From assembly GCA_902547755.1 (NCBI GenBank), contig CACCPA010000001.1, positions 124,001 to 188,000 on the forward strand: 64,000 nucleotides of DNA, written 5' to 3'. Positions 36,482 to 45,135 of the stretch are shown here, in pieces (the first letter of the stretch is position 1; each line of letters opens with the position of its first letter). The stretch comes from Halieaceae bacterium (GTDB lineage Bacteria; Pseudomonadota; Gammaproteobacteria; Pseudomonadales; Halieaceae). Made by a program: the position numbers and the translations under genes. Under the pieces are notes generated by a model that saw only the letters and a program-made list of their open reading frames with translations, made no database searches and had not been told where the DNA came from.

Positions 36482-37133
36482 GGTCAGTCATTCCTAGCAA
36501 GCTGCTCAGCGTAGGCCATACCACGTTGAGTAGCAGTGGTTGCGCTGAAGCGTTCGGGTGCGTTCTATCGCTCTGCATGAGTTCGCTGGATAAGAAAATG
36601 CTCTCGACTATAAATGGGAGGACTACGACGCTCTCGCCATTCGCGAGCTGGCTGTAGGACTCGCGGAAAAGTGTGGTATAGCGCCTTCCCAAATTTGGTG
36701 GCGCTTCTGCCGCGAGCAACAGCACTTTTGCACCCTGTGCTAAGGATGCCTCAGTCATGGTTGTTAAGTTATTTCGCATCTGCTTTATCGGGTAGGCACG
36801 AAGCCCGTCGTTACCGCCGAGTTCGATAATCACAATGCTGGGCTCGTGTTGCTCGAGTAATGAGGGTAACCTTTGCGCGCCACCGCCCGTAGTATCACCC
36901 GAGATGCTCGCGTTGATAACGGAAGCGCCGGGTGATTGGTCTGATAGTTTCTCGGAAAGCAGATGAACCCAGCCCTGCTCCATGTCCATGCCATAAGCAG
37001 CGCTTAGGCTATCGCCTATCACAAGAACGGTTGGCGGTGTCTCAGCGGTTGCGGAATTGGGTAGTGCACAGGCCAAGAGTATAAATCCAGCAATCAGACG
37101 ATGTCGTAAGTGATGCCAGAGGTATAAATGCAT
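36474..37133 (-). CDS. tesA: Arylesterase / thioesterase I-like GDSL hydrolase (TesA type)
   Basis: A 219-residue SGNH/GDSL hydrolase with a signal peptide, expected in the periplasm as thioesterase I, protease I and lysophospholipase L1 activity. Block I is VIGDSLSAAYGM, block III GGNDGLRA, and block V DRTHPNA with the Asp-His pair. The ATG at 37133 is the first codon compatible with the signal sequence. It overlaps by two bases the opposite-strand ATG of ybbA. A longer frame upstream would cover the ybbA gene and is rejected. This tesA/ybbA/ybbP arrangement is conserved from E. coli. Confidence 0.9.
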   Translation of the reverse strand: MHLYLWHHLRHRLIAGFILLACALPNSATAETPPTVLVIGDSLSAAYGMDMEQGWVHLLSEKLSDQSPGASVINASISGDTTGGGAQRLPSLLEQHEPSIVIIELGGNDGLRAYPIKQMRNNLTTMTEASLAQGAKVLLLAAEAPPNLGRRYTTLFRESYSQLANGESVVVLPFIVESIFLSSELMQSDRTHPNASAQPLLLNVVWPTLSSLLGMTDHE

Positions 37134-37797
37134 GATCAAAACATCCCAGTTGATTAAACGAGTCAGCACGGCCGAGTCCGAGTTAGAAATCCTGCGAGGG
37201 ATCGACTTGGAAATCAAGCGTGGTGAGACGGCGGCTATTGTTGGTGCGTCGGGCTCTGGTAAGTCGACGTTACTTGGCCTGTTAGCCGGACTCGATGCGC
37301 CAAGCTCGGGCGAAATCACGTTAGACGGCACCAATATTGTCAATTTGGATGAGGACGAGCGCGCGACGCTTCGCAGTGAGAAGGTGGGTTTCGTGTTCCA
37401 GAATTTTCAGTTACTCCCGGCGCTCACGGCATTGGAGAATGTCATGCTGCCGCTTGAGTTGGCTGGGATCGACGAAGCACGCGAGAAATCCGAGGAGTTC
37501 TTATCACGTGTGGGCTTGGCAGAGCGTTTCCATCATTACCCGCGAACGCTGTCAGGTGGTGAACAGCAACGTGTTGCCATTGCGCGCGCCTTTGCATCGC
37601 AACCCGTCATCTTGTTTGCCGATGAGCCAACGGGGAATTTAGACACGACTACGGGAGCAACGGTCGTTGAACTGCTGTTTGGGCTCAACAAAGAAGAGGG
37701 GACTACCCTCGTACTGGTCACTCACGACAACACCCTTGCAGATCGCTGCCAGCGAAAGTTCACCATGACGGCGGGTCACCTCGAAGAGGCCTCATGA
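37132..37797 (+). CDS. ybbA: ABC transporter ATP-binding protein (YbbA type)
   Basis: A 221-residue ABC ATPase of the LolD/MacB-like class. Walker A GASGSGKST, Q-loop VFQNFQLLPALTALENV, signature LSGGEQQRVAIARAF and Walker B VILFADEPTGNLDT are all intact. It should energise the YbbP permease encoded next, with which it overlaps by four bases (ATGA). AGAGG lies nine bases before the ATG. The start codon overlaps tesA on the other strand. Family members act in lipid/protein export or mechanotransmission across the envelope; the exact cargo is unknown. Confidence 0.92.
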   Translation: MIKTSQLIKRVSTAESELEILRGIDLEIKRGETAAIVGASGSGKSTLLGLLAGLDAPSSGEITLDGTNIVNLDEDERATLRSEKVGFVFQNFQLLPALTALENVMLPLELAGIDEAREKSEEFLSRVGLAERFHHYPRTLSGGEQQRVAIARAFASQPVILFADEPTGNLDTTTGATVVELLFGLNKEEGTTLVLVTHDNTLADRCQRKFTMTAGHLEEAS

Positions 37798-40268
37798 CGT
37801 CCCCGGTGATCGCTTCAATTCGATTATTAATCCGTGACTGGCGGGGTGGCGAGTTAGGGGTGCTGTTCAGCGCACTGCTACTGGCGGTATCGGTTGTCGT
37901 TGCCATTAGCGGCTTCGTGAACCGACTACAATTCAACCTCGAGCGCGAGTCTGCCAGCTTTTTGGCCGCGGATTTGGTGGTATCTAGCTCGAAACCCATA
38001 CCGGCACCCTGGATGGATGAAGCAAGCGCCTCCGGATTGGCCCGGGGCGAAACCATCACCTTCTCCTCCATGGTGATCTCCGCGGATGACGACATGTTTC
38101 TCGCTTCGGTTAAAGCAGTGGGCGGTGCCTATCCGCTGCGTGGTGCACTGTCAGTCGACAACGGCTTGTCTCAAGCATCCACTGACATTCCCGAACCCGG
38201 GACAGTTTTTCTGGCGCCGCGGCTTGTTCAACAGTTGTCAGCCTCTTTAGGCGATGAGGTTTACGTAGGCGACGCAACGTTAACCTTTGCTGGCACGTTA
38301 TTGAGTGAGCCCGACTCAACAACGGGGTTTTTTGGCTACGGCCCGCGCCTCGTCATGAACACAGCGAATCTCGACGAGACAGGGGTAGTGCAACCGGGTA
38401 GTCGGGTGACCTACCGATTGTTAGTCGCCGGTGAATCAGATGATTTAACCGTTTTTAAAGAGTGGGTTGAGCCGCAGCTAGTACAGGGGCAACGACTGTC
38501 GAGTGTCGATGAGTCGCAGCCAGGTATTGGCGCCACGCTGGACCGCGCACGTGGCTTTTTACTACTAGCAGGCAGTCTCGGTGTCATGCTAGCGGCGGCA
38601 GCGATACTGGTCGCTGCACGTCGTTTTGGTGAACGACACACCGATCAGGTTGCGGTAATGAAAAGTTTGGGCGCCACGCGCGCAACAATCCGGCAGTTAT
38701 ATGCTTTCAGTCTGGCCTGGCTGGGTTTGATTTCAATTGGATTGGGTAGTGGGGTTGGTTGGCTAGCCCAAAGTGCGATGTTTAATGCGCTTGCAGGGCA
38801 ACTTCCCAGCGAAATCACCCGTATTGGCATTGCGCCCTATATCACGGGGGCCGTCACCGCCTTTGTGTGTATTGGGTTTTTTGCATGGCCACCACTGGCG
38901 CGTTTGGGTGGTGTATCGCCACTCAGAGTAATTCGCCGCGAAGAGACCATTGCGGACGCCACTCGTTCCACCGATTTGGTACTGGGAACCGCTTCCTTAG
39001 GGTTATTGATGCTCTGGTATAGCAGTGATTGGAAACTGACGGGTGCGCTAATAGGCTCGATAGCGATTACGGTCGGACTCGGGTTCTTCGTCGCTCAGAC
39101 GTTGTTGAAAGGTAGTCGACAGGTAGGGAGCAGTGCCGGCAGTGTCTGGCGGCTTGCCTTGGCTGGGATGCAACGACGGGGAACCTCCAGTGCATTTCAA
39201 GTGGTGATTTTCGGGATCGCCATAATGCTACTGCTGGTACTCACGTCGGTCAGAACTAGCCTGCTTGATCAGTGGCGGCTGCAGATTCCCGAGGGAACAC
39301 CAAATCATTTTATCCTCAACGTCGCACCAACAGATGAGTCATCGCTGCTCACCTTTTTCACTGACAGGGACATTGAAGTAGGGGAGTTGTATCCCGCCGC
39401 GAGAGGCCGAGTTATGGCGGTGAATGGCGAGCCTCTTCCGGATTGGGACAGATATGAAAAGGGTGCGCGTCAGCGGGAAGCCAACTTTACTTCCACCGAT
39501 ACAGCCCCTGAGGGCAATAAAATTGTTTCAGGCGCCTGGTGGGAGGTTGGAACAGAACAATCGTTAGTATCGCTCGAAGATGGCTTTGCTGAGGACATTG
39601 GTGCGAAGATGGGCGACATGCTCACACTGCGAATCGCTGCCGACGAATTTTCTGTCGAGGTTGCCAGTATCCGAGAGGTGAACTGGGAGTCCATGCAGCC
39701 CAACTTCTTCGTTATTTTCCCCGATAAGTTATTGGAGCGATTCCCCAATACCTTGTTCACAAGCTTTTATCTTGAACCAAATGAAAAGTACCGGGTGGGC
39801 GAGCTTCTCGATGTCATGCCGACGCTCACCATTATTGAGCTCGACGTCGCCATTCAGGAAATCAAGACGATCATTGATCAGGTGAGCCAGGCCATCGAGC
39901 TTGTTCTGCTCATCATATTGGTGGCAGGCGCGCTGGTTCTCATTGCGGGTGTGAGCTCGAGTGTTGATGAACGATTGCACGAGAGTGCCATTCTGAGGGC
40001 GCTCGGCGCAGGACGAGGAACGCTGTTGGGTGCAGTTGCCATCGAGTTCGCGACCATGGGGTCACTGGCTGGCATTCTCGCCATTCTAGGATCTGAGACC
40101 GCCGGATGGGTGTTGCAGACCCAAATGCTGGATCTGGAGTATCAGATTCAGTGGGTGCTATGGCCGATGGGTATCGCGCTCGGTGCGGTGATTATCGGAT
40201 CGTTGGGCACCTACGCGTGCCGCCGCGTCGTTTCTGTACCGCCGTTGCAGGTGTTGCGAGAGCTGTAA
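37794..40268 (+). CDS. ybbP: FtsX-like permease (YbbP type)
   Basis: An 824-residue permease with the FtsX/MacB-like layout duplicated: one helix near the N-terminus, a large periplasmic domain, three helices around residues 255-350, a further TM pair and periplasmic domain, and a last helix group near residues 700-820. Segments RRFGERHTDQVAVMKSLGA and DERLHESAILRALGAGRGTLLGAV are the two FtsX-domain cytosolic coupling regions. It pairs with YbbA through an ATGA overlap. The 71-base gap to mdh contains only a weak GTTCT-GTCG-AGAAC hairpin at 40321-40334. Confidence 0.9.
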   Translation: MTSPVIASIRLLIRDWRGGELGVLFSALLLAVSVVVAISGFVNRLQFNLERESASFLAADLVVSSSKPIPAPWMDEASASGLARGETITFSSMVISADDDMFLASVKAVGGAYPLRGALSVDNGLSQASTDIPEPGTVFLAPRLVQQLSASLGDEVYVGDATLTFAGTLLSEPDSTTGFFGYGPRLVMNTANLDETGVVQPGSRVTYRLLVAGESDDLTVFKEWVEPQLVQGQRLSSVDESQPGIGATLDRARGFLLLAGSLGVMLAAAAILVAARRFGERHTDQVAVMKSLGATRATIRQLYAFSLAWLGLISIGLGSGVGWLAQSAMFNALAGQLPSEITRIGIAPYITGAVTAFVCIGFFAWPPLARLGGVSPLRVIRREETIADATRSTDLVLGTASLGLLMLWYSSDWKLTGALIGSIAITVGLGFFVAQTLLKGSRQVGSSAGSVWRLALAGMQRRGTSSAFQVVIFGIAIMLLLVLTSVRTSLLDQWRLQIPEGTPNHFILNVAPTDESSLLTFFTDRDIEVGELYPAARGRVMAVNGEPLPDWDRYEKGARQREANFTSTDTAPEGNKIVSGAWWEVGTEQSLVSLEDGFAEDIGAKMGDMLTLRIAADEFSVEVASIREVNWESMQPNFFVIFPDKLLERFPNTLFTSFYLEPNEKYRVGELLDVMPTLTIIELDVAIQEIKTIIDQVSQAIELVLLIILVAGALVLIAGVSSSVDERLHESAILRALGAGRGTLLGAVAIEFATMGSLAGILAILGSETAGWVLQTQMLDLEYQIQWVLWPMGIALGAVIIGSLGTYACRRVVSVPPLQVLREL

Positions 40269-40339
40269 GCGCTCTCAAAGCGGCACCCGCAATATCGCAC
40301 AACTCACAAGCTCGCTTGAGGTTCTGTCGAGAACTTTCC

Positions 40340-41320
40340 TTAACCGAGTAGGTGACGCACAGCGTCACGCTCCTCGCTCAGCTCTTGAGCGGTTGCGTCC
40401 ATTTTTGCCCGACTAAAGTCACTTACCCCGGCGCCATCGACAACGGAATAGACGCCTCCCGCACAGGTGCAAGGGAATGAGTAGATCAGCCCCTCAGGAA
40501 CGCCATAGACACCGGTCGACAAAATACCCATCGAAGTCCAGTCTTTGTCCGCCGTACCCAGCGCCCAGGTACGCATGTGGTCGATCGCCGCGTTTGCTGC
40601 CGACGCCGCTGAGGATGCGCCTCGGGCTTTGATAATGGCTGCGCCTCGCTGTTGCACGGTGGGGATAAAGTCGTTCTCGTACCAGTCTTGACTCACAAGC
40701 TCGATCGCGGACTGCCCCTCAATACGCGTATTAAAGAGGTCGGGGTATTGTGTGGCGGAGTGGTTGCCCCAGATGGTCATGTTGCTGACGTCCGTGGTGG
40801 CAACACCGGTTTTCTGAGCAATCTGCGTAATAGCGCGGTTGTGATCCAAGCGCGTCATCGCCGTAAACTGGGTGCCCGCGATATCGGGTGCGTTGTGCAT
40901 CGCGATCAGCGCATTAGTGTTCGCCGGATTACCTACCACAAGTACCTTGATGTCTCTGCTCGCCACTGCATTCATCGCCTTACCCTGGGCCGAGAAAATC
41001 GCCGCATTGGCTTCAAGTAGATCTTTACGCTCCATACCTGGACCGCGAGGGCGCGCGCCAACCAGAAGCGCATAGTCACTGTCTGCAAACGCGACATTCG
41101 GGTCATCGCTACAAGTGATACCTGTGAGGAGAGGGAAGGCACAATCATCCAGCTCCATTCGCACACCCTCGAGCGCATCAAGCGCCGGCGTGATGTCGAG
41201 GAGGTTTAACTTCACCGGTTGGTCATTACCAAGCATCGCGCCTGAAGCGATGCGGAACAGAAGTGCGTAACCAATTTGACCGGCTGCGCCAGTAACAGTG
41301 ACCGTAACAGGTGTTTTCAT
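40340..41320 (-). CDS. mdh: Malate dehydrogenase (NAD-dependent, type 2)
   Basis: TCA-cycle enzyme converting malate and oxaloacetate, 326 residues. [17 protein letters not shown] is the NAD loop, [19 protein letters not shown] the substrate Arg loop, TRLDHNRA the Asp-bearing helix, and [12 protein letters not shown] the catalytic His. This pattern is the cytosolic-MDH-like type common in marine gammaproteobacteria and unlike the E. coli enzyme. Start ATG 41320 has GGAGA upstream. A longer frame to 41404 has no conserved sequence and is rejected. Divergent from ttcA. Confidence 0.95.
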   Translation of the reverse strand: MKTPVTVTVTGAAGQIGYALLFRIASGAMLGNDQPVKLNLLDITPALDALEGVRMELDDCAFPLLTGITCSDDPNVAFADSDYALLVGARPRGPGMERKDLLEANAAIFSAQGKAMNAVASRDIKVLVVGNPANTNALIAMHNAPDIAGTQFTAMTRLDHNRAITQIAQKTGVATTDVSNMTIWGNHSATQYPDLFNTRIEGQSAIELVSQDWYENDFIPTVQQRGAAIIKARGASSAASAANAAIDHMRTWALGTADKDWTSMGILSTGVYGVPEGLIYSFPCTCAGGVYSVVDGAGVSDFSRAKMDATAQELSEERDAVRHLLG

Positions 41321-41501
41321 GGGTTTCTCCTCAATGGGGGTGGTGAGTGTCTGGTTGGACAATAATTCGACGCGGATTTTCATCCTCTCGCACTCAAACT
41401 GCAAGTGAGTTTTCCGCTGGTATGCCCTCTATTCAGACGGTTAATTTTGATTCGGCCAGTAGGTGCCTCTATCATCGCGTTTTTTATTGTGTGGTCGGTA
41501 C

Positions 41502-42404
41502 ATGAGCCAAGCATCAGACACGGTAGAGGAGTTCGTTCCCGAGGCATCTCGGCAAACAGGCGTGGATAACCGAAATTCGTCCTACAATTACAACAAGCTG
41601 CGTAAGCGCTTGCGTCGACTCACAGCGCAGGCGATAGCCGACTACAACATGATTGAGGAGGGTGATCGGGTCATGGTCTGCCTATCAGGTGGAAAAGATT
41701 CCTACACCATGCTCGATATCTTGTTGCACCTTCAGCGCAGTGCACCTATCCAATTCGAGATTATCGCCGTCAACCTCGATCAGAAGCAGCCGGGCTTCCC
41801 CGAACATGTATTACCTGACTATTTGGAGTCACTGGGCGTTGCCTACTATGTGTTGGAGCGAGATACCTACAGTGTGGTGCGCTCAGTTATTCCCGAGGGG
41901 AAAACAACCTGCGGACTCTGCAGTAGGCTCCGGCGAGGGACGCTGTATGGTTTTGCCGAAGAGATTGGCGCCCAGAAAATAGCGCTAGGGCATCACCGCG
42001 ACGACATCGTTGAGACCCTATTTTTAAATCTTTTCTTCGGCGGCAAGTTGAAAGCCATGCCCCCGAAGCTACTTAGCGACGATAAGAAGAATGTTGTCAT
42101 CAGGCCACTCGCGTACTGCAAGGAAAGCGATATCAAGGCCTACGCCAACCAGGAAGCCTACCCAATCATTCCCTGTAACTTATGCGGTTCACAGGAAAAC
42201 TTGCAGCGAGTGGAGGTTAAGCGGATGCTTCGAAACTGGGAAAAGCAGTACCCGGGACGCACCGAGACAATTTTCAAGTCATTGGCGAACGTCTCGCCAT
42301 CACAGTTAGCTGATCGCGAGTTGTTCGATTTTGAGTCGTTAGTGGTGCAGCGTGACGAAAGCCAGGAACCCGAGTTGCCACTCATTAAGACGGTGTCGTT
42401 GTGA
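41502..42404 (+). CDS. ttcA: tRNA 2-thiocytidine biosynthesis protein TtcA
   Basis: A 300-residue ATP-dependent enzyme that thiolates cytidine 32 of some tRNAs. The PP-loop is [11 protein letters not shown], and the cluster-binding cysteines are in [18 protein letters not shown] (the CxxC), with [14 protein letters not shown] later. [22 protein letters not shown] is characteristic of TtcA. The ATG at 41502 begins the normal N-terminus; a GTG at 41463 is possible but adds 13 residues. Its stop overlaps the ccmA start as GTGA, so it leads into the cytochrome c maturation operon. Confidence 0.94.
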   Translation: MSQASDTVEEFVPEASRQTGVDNRNSSYNYNKLRKRLRRLTAQAIADYNMIEEGDRVMVCLSGGKDSYTMLDILLHLQRSAPIQFEIIAVNLDQKQPGFPEHVLPDYLESLGVAYYVLERDTYSVVRSVIPEGKTTCGLCSRLRRGTLYGFAEEIGAQKIALGHHRDDIVETLFLNLFFGGKLKAMPPKLLSDDKKNVVIRPLAYCKESDIKAYANQEAYPIIPCNLCGSQENLQRVEVKRMLRNWEKQYPGRTETIFKSLANVSPSQLADRELFDFESLVVQRDESQEPELPLIKTVSL

Positions 42405-43003
42405 CCACGGCGCTGCTCGAAGCTCGTGATCTATCGATTCACAAGGGACTGAGGCAGCTGCTCAAGGATGTCACGCTGCGTGTAGAGCCCGGTGATCTCT
42501 GGCAGCTCGCGGGTGGAAACGGTATTGGTAAGACGTCGCTTCTGCGATCTTTCGCGCGCCTAGCCAGCATCGAGGTCTATGGCGATCTCTCACGATGTGA
42601 CGACGTCCTCTATATCGGCCACGCCGCCGCCTTAAAAGGCGCGATGACTCCGCGCCAGAACCTTAAGTATCACCCGTCGGGCCTATGCACGCCCACAGAC
42701 ACTGAGATTGATGAGGCTCTCGCCGCCGTCGGTCTTACCGGCTATGAAAATGCGCTGACGGCCCGTCTGTCGGCCGGACAAAAGCGTCGAGTGACGTTGG
42801 CGCGCTTGTTTCTTACGTCGGGTCGACTGTGGTTGCTCGATGAGCCCTTTACCGCACTCGATGTGGCAGGTGTGGCGGTCCTGGAGCAACGTTTCGCGGC
42901 GCATGCGCAAGCCGGCGGTGCCGTCGTATTTACGAGTCATCAGTCTGCCGATTTGGGTGGCTTGCTGAGCGTGTTTGACTTGGAGCAGTTTCGCGGTGAC
43001 TGA
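42401..43003 (+). CDS. ccmA: Heme exporter ATP-binding protein CcmA
   Basis: ATPase of the CcmABCD complex that releases holo-CcmE in System I cytochrome c maturation; 200 residues. Walker [10 protein letters not shown], signature [16 protein letters not shown] and Walker [13 protein letters not shown] are present. The start is the GTG at 42401, overlapping the ttcA stop. It overlaps ccmB by a few bases at its end. Cytosolic face of the inner membrane. Confidence 0.94.
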   Translation: MTTALLEARDLSIHKGLRQLLKDVTLRVEPGDLWQLAGGNGIGKTSLLRSFARLASIEVYGDLSRCDDVLYIGHAAALKGAMTPRQNLKYHPSGLCTPTDTEIDEALAAVGLTGYENALTARLSAGQKRRVTLARLFLTSGRLWLLDEPFTALDVAGVAVLEQRFAAHAQAGGAVVFTSHQSADLGGLLSVFDLEQFRGD

Positions 43004-43691
43004 GGCGAGGGATATCGACATTTTGCACTACTGTCGCAGTCAGACGGCCCGGCACCTGATGCTCATGGTTCGATCACCAAGTGAAGTGGTGAATCCGCTG
43101 CTCTTTTTCTTACTCGTTATCCTTTTATTCCCGCTAGGTTTAGGTCCAGATCCAGAGCAGCTTTCTGTTCTTGCGCCCGGGATACTGTGGGTAGTGGCGT
43201 TGCTCTCCAACTTAATGATTTGTATGCGCCTTTTTGTGGATGACCTAGAGGACGGCAGCCTCGAACAGCTCGCAATGGCGCGTGTTCCACTATCGGTTGC
43301 GGTCTTACCGCAACTTCTGGCGTCTTGGTTGGCTAGCGGCTTGCTCCTGAGTTTGGTATCCCCCATCTTCGGATTGATGCTAGGCCTACCACTCGACGTT
43401 GCGCCTGTACTGGTCGCCAGTCTACTGATGGGTACCGCCATCATGTTGCTACTGGGCGCTGTGGGGGCTGCGCTGACTGTCGGGGTCCAGCGAGGAGGTA
43501 TTCTGTTAGCGCTGCTCATTTTACCCCTTTACGTCCCCATACTCATTGCAGGTACGCGTGCGTTGAACGAAGCTTTGCAGGGAGGAGATCCAACGGTAGC
43601 GCTCGCATTACTGGGTGCTGGTGTTACGGGTGGGTTACTGTTGGCGCCATTGGCCATCGCAGCGGGTGTTCGCGTCTCTCTTGAGCTGTAA
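42996..43691 (+). CDS. ccmB: Heme exporter permease CcmB
   Basis: A 231-residue integral membrane protein of the CcmABCD complex, with about six hydrophobic helices. VRSPSEVVNPLLFFLLVILLFPLG, LEDGSLEQLAMARVPLSV and the helix pairs after it are typical CcmB. I chose GTG 42996, which has GGAG about ten bases upstream and overlaps the end of ccmA, over a TTG start at 42975. Sits between ccmA and ccmC; 60 bases precede ccmC. Confidence 0.92.
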   Translation: MTEARDIDILHYCRSQTARHLMLMVRSPSEVVNPLLFFLLVILLFPLGLGPDPEQLSVLAPGILWVVALLSNLMICMRLFVDDLEDGSLEQLAMARVPLSVAVLPQLLASWLASGLLLSLVSPIFGLMLGLPLDVAPVLVASLLMGTAIMLLLGAVGAALTVGVQRGGILLALLILPLYVPILIAGTRALNEALQGGDPTVALALLGAGVTGGLLLAPLAIAAGVRVSLEL

Positions 43692-43751
43692 TGCGCTTGT
43701 AAAGCAGGGTGACAACCCCCACTTTTCTCGTTTACCGGATATACTTCCGAC

Positions 43752-44486
43752 ATGTGGCGAATAATTCATCAATTTGGTTCACCTCCTTGGGTTTACCGCT
43801 TCTGTGACAAGGTCATTCCCTGGTTGATGCCTATCACAATAGGGGCGCTGCTAGTGGGCAGTGTCTGGGGCCTTTTGTTCGCGCCAACCGACTATAAACA
43901 AGGCGACTCCTACCGCATTATCTATATTCATGTACCTGCAGCGGTTGTTGCGCTTGCTGGCTATTACGTGATGGCGCTGGCTGGCTTGGTCAGTTTGGTA
44001 TGGCGGGTAAAGCTGGCTGATACAGCAATGCGGGCTGCTGCGCCCATTGGTGCCGCGTACACCGCGATTGCTCTCATTACCGGGGCGATTTGGGGCAAAC
44101 CAACTTGGGGCGCCTGGTGGGTTTGGGATGCGCGGATCACTTCAATGCTGATCCTCTTCTTCCTTTATGTGGGCGTTATCGCCTTGTTCGAGGCCTATGA
44201 GAACAAGACGGTGGCGGCGCGCGCCTGCGCTATCTTAAGTTTGGTGGGAACTGTAAACATTCCCATCATCTACAAGTCGGTTGACTGGTGGTACTCGCTG
44301 CATCAACCTGCTTCAATCAAATTCACCGGAAGTTCCGCCATCGATGCGTCGATGCTATATCCGCTTCTCGGAATGATTATCACGTTCTACGCGCTGTTTG
44401 CCTTGCTAATGATGCTGAATCTAAAGCAGTCATTGACGGAGGAGTATGCTCAGTCCGCTTGGCTCAACAAGAGGCTAGCCGCTTAA
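43752..44486 (+). CDS. ccmC: Heme-handling protein CcmC
   Basis: A 244-residue six-helix membrane protein that places heme on CcmE. The WWD heme-binding motif is TWGAWWVWDARITSM. Conserved His residues flank it (IIYIHVPAAVVALAGYY and VDWWYSLHQPASI). It begins with ATG 43752 and ends two bases before ccmD. Inner membrane, heme site on the periplasmic side. Confidence 0.95.
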   Translation: MWRIIHQFGSPPWVYRFCDKVIPWLMPITIGALLVGSVWGLLFAPTDYKQGDSYRIIYIHVPAAVVALAGYYVMALAGLVSLVWRVKLADTAMRAAAPIGAAYTAIALITGAIWGKPTWGAWWVWDARITSMLILFFLYVGVIALFEAYENKTVAARACAILSLVGTVNIPIIYKSVDWWYSLHQPASIKFTGSSAIDASMLYPLLGMIITFYALFALLMMLNLKQSLTEEYAQSAWLNKRLAA

Positions 44487-44488
44487 TT

Positions 44489-44689
44489 ATGTATTTTGAT
44501 TCGATGGCTGATGCGCTGGCCATGGGCGGCCACGGAGTTTTTGTCTGGGGCGCCTACGGCATAAGCTTCGTGATTATTTTTTTTGTGTTGCTGCGTCCTG
44601 TAATGTCCATACGTACGCTGAATGCCGGCATTCGACAGGAAGTGCTGAGAAAACAAAGTGCACAGGTTGCACAAGAGAACGCGAGTTAA
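44489..44689 (+). CDS. ccmD: CcmD, small subunit of the heme-loading complex
   Basis: A 66-residue protein with a single hydrophobic helix (VFVWGAYGISFVIIFFVLL), preceded by the conserved FDSMADALAMGGHG stretch and followed by a charged cytosolic tail. This is the standard CcmD pattern, and its place between ccmC and ccmE confirms it. CcmD helps release holo-CcmE. A longer frame upstream in this register lies inside ccmC and is rejected. Confidence 0.88.
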   Translation: MYFDSMADALAMGGHGVFVWGAYGISFVIIFFVLLRPVMSIRTLNAGIRQEVLRKQSAQVAQENAS

Positions 44690-44691
44690 TC

Positions 44692-45135
44692 GTGCACCCA
44701 AAACGAAAACAACGTCTCATTGTCGCTCTAGTCATCGTGGTCCTATCCAGTGTGACCATTGCTCTGATTACCTATGCGCTACGCGGCAATATCAACCTGT
44801 TCTACTCTCCGTCAGAAGTTGCTGCGGGCAAGGCGCCGATTGATCGTCAGATTCGTGTTGGTGGCATGGTCGTCGAGGGAAGCGTTCGACGTGCCAGCGA
44901 TCGTCTGGAGACGCGCTTTAATGTAACCGACTTCGTCCACTCAGTCACCGTAACCTACGATGGTATCTTGCCCGATCTCTTCGCCGAGGGAGAAGGGGTG
45001 GTAGCGACCGGTAAACTCGGAGCGAATGGCGTTGTCACCGCGAGCGAAGTACTGGCGAAGCATGACGAAAACTACATGCCGCCAGAAGTAGCCGAGGCGT
45101 TGGAAAAGGCTAACGCGCAAGGGAGTATGCAGTGA
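44692..45135 (+). CDS. ccmE: Heme chaperone CcmE
   Basis: A 147-residue membrane-anchored periplasmic heme carrier. A single N-terminal helix is followed by an OB-fold. The covalent heme-binding His is in VLAKHDENYMPPEV (H124), with Tyr four residues later. GTG start at 44692, two bases after ccmD. Its stop overlaps the ccmF start as GTGA. Confidence 0.95.
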   Translation: MHPKRKQRLIVALVIVVLSSVTIALITYALRGNINLFYSPSEVAAGKAPIDRQIRVGGMVVEGSVRRASDRLETRFNVTDFVHSVTVTYDGILPDLFAEGEGVVATGKLGANGVVTASEVLAKHDENYMPPEVAEALEKANAQGSMQ

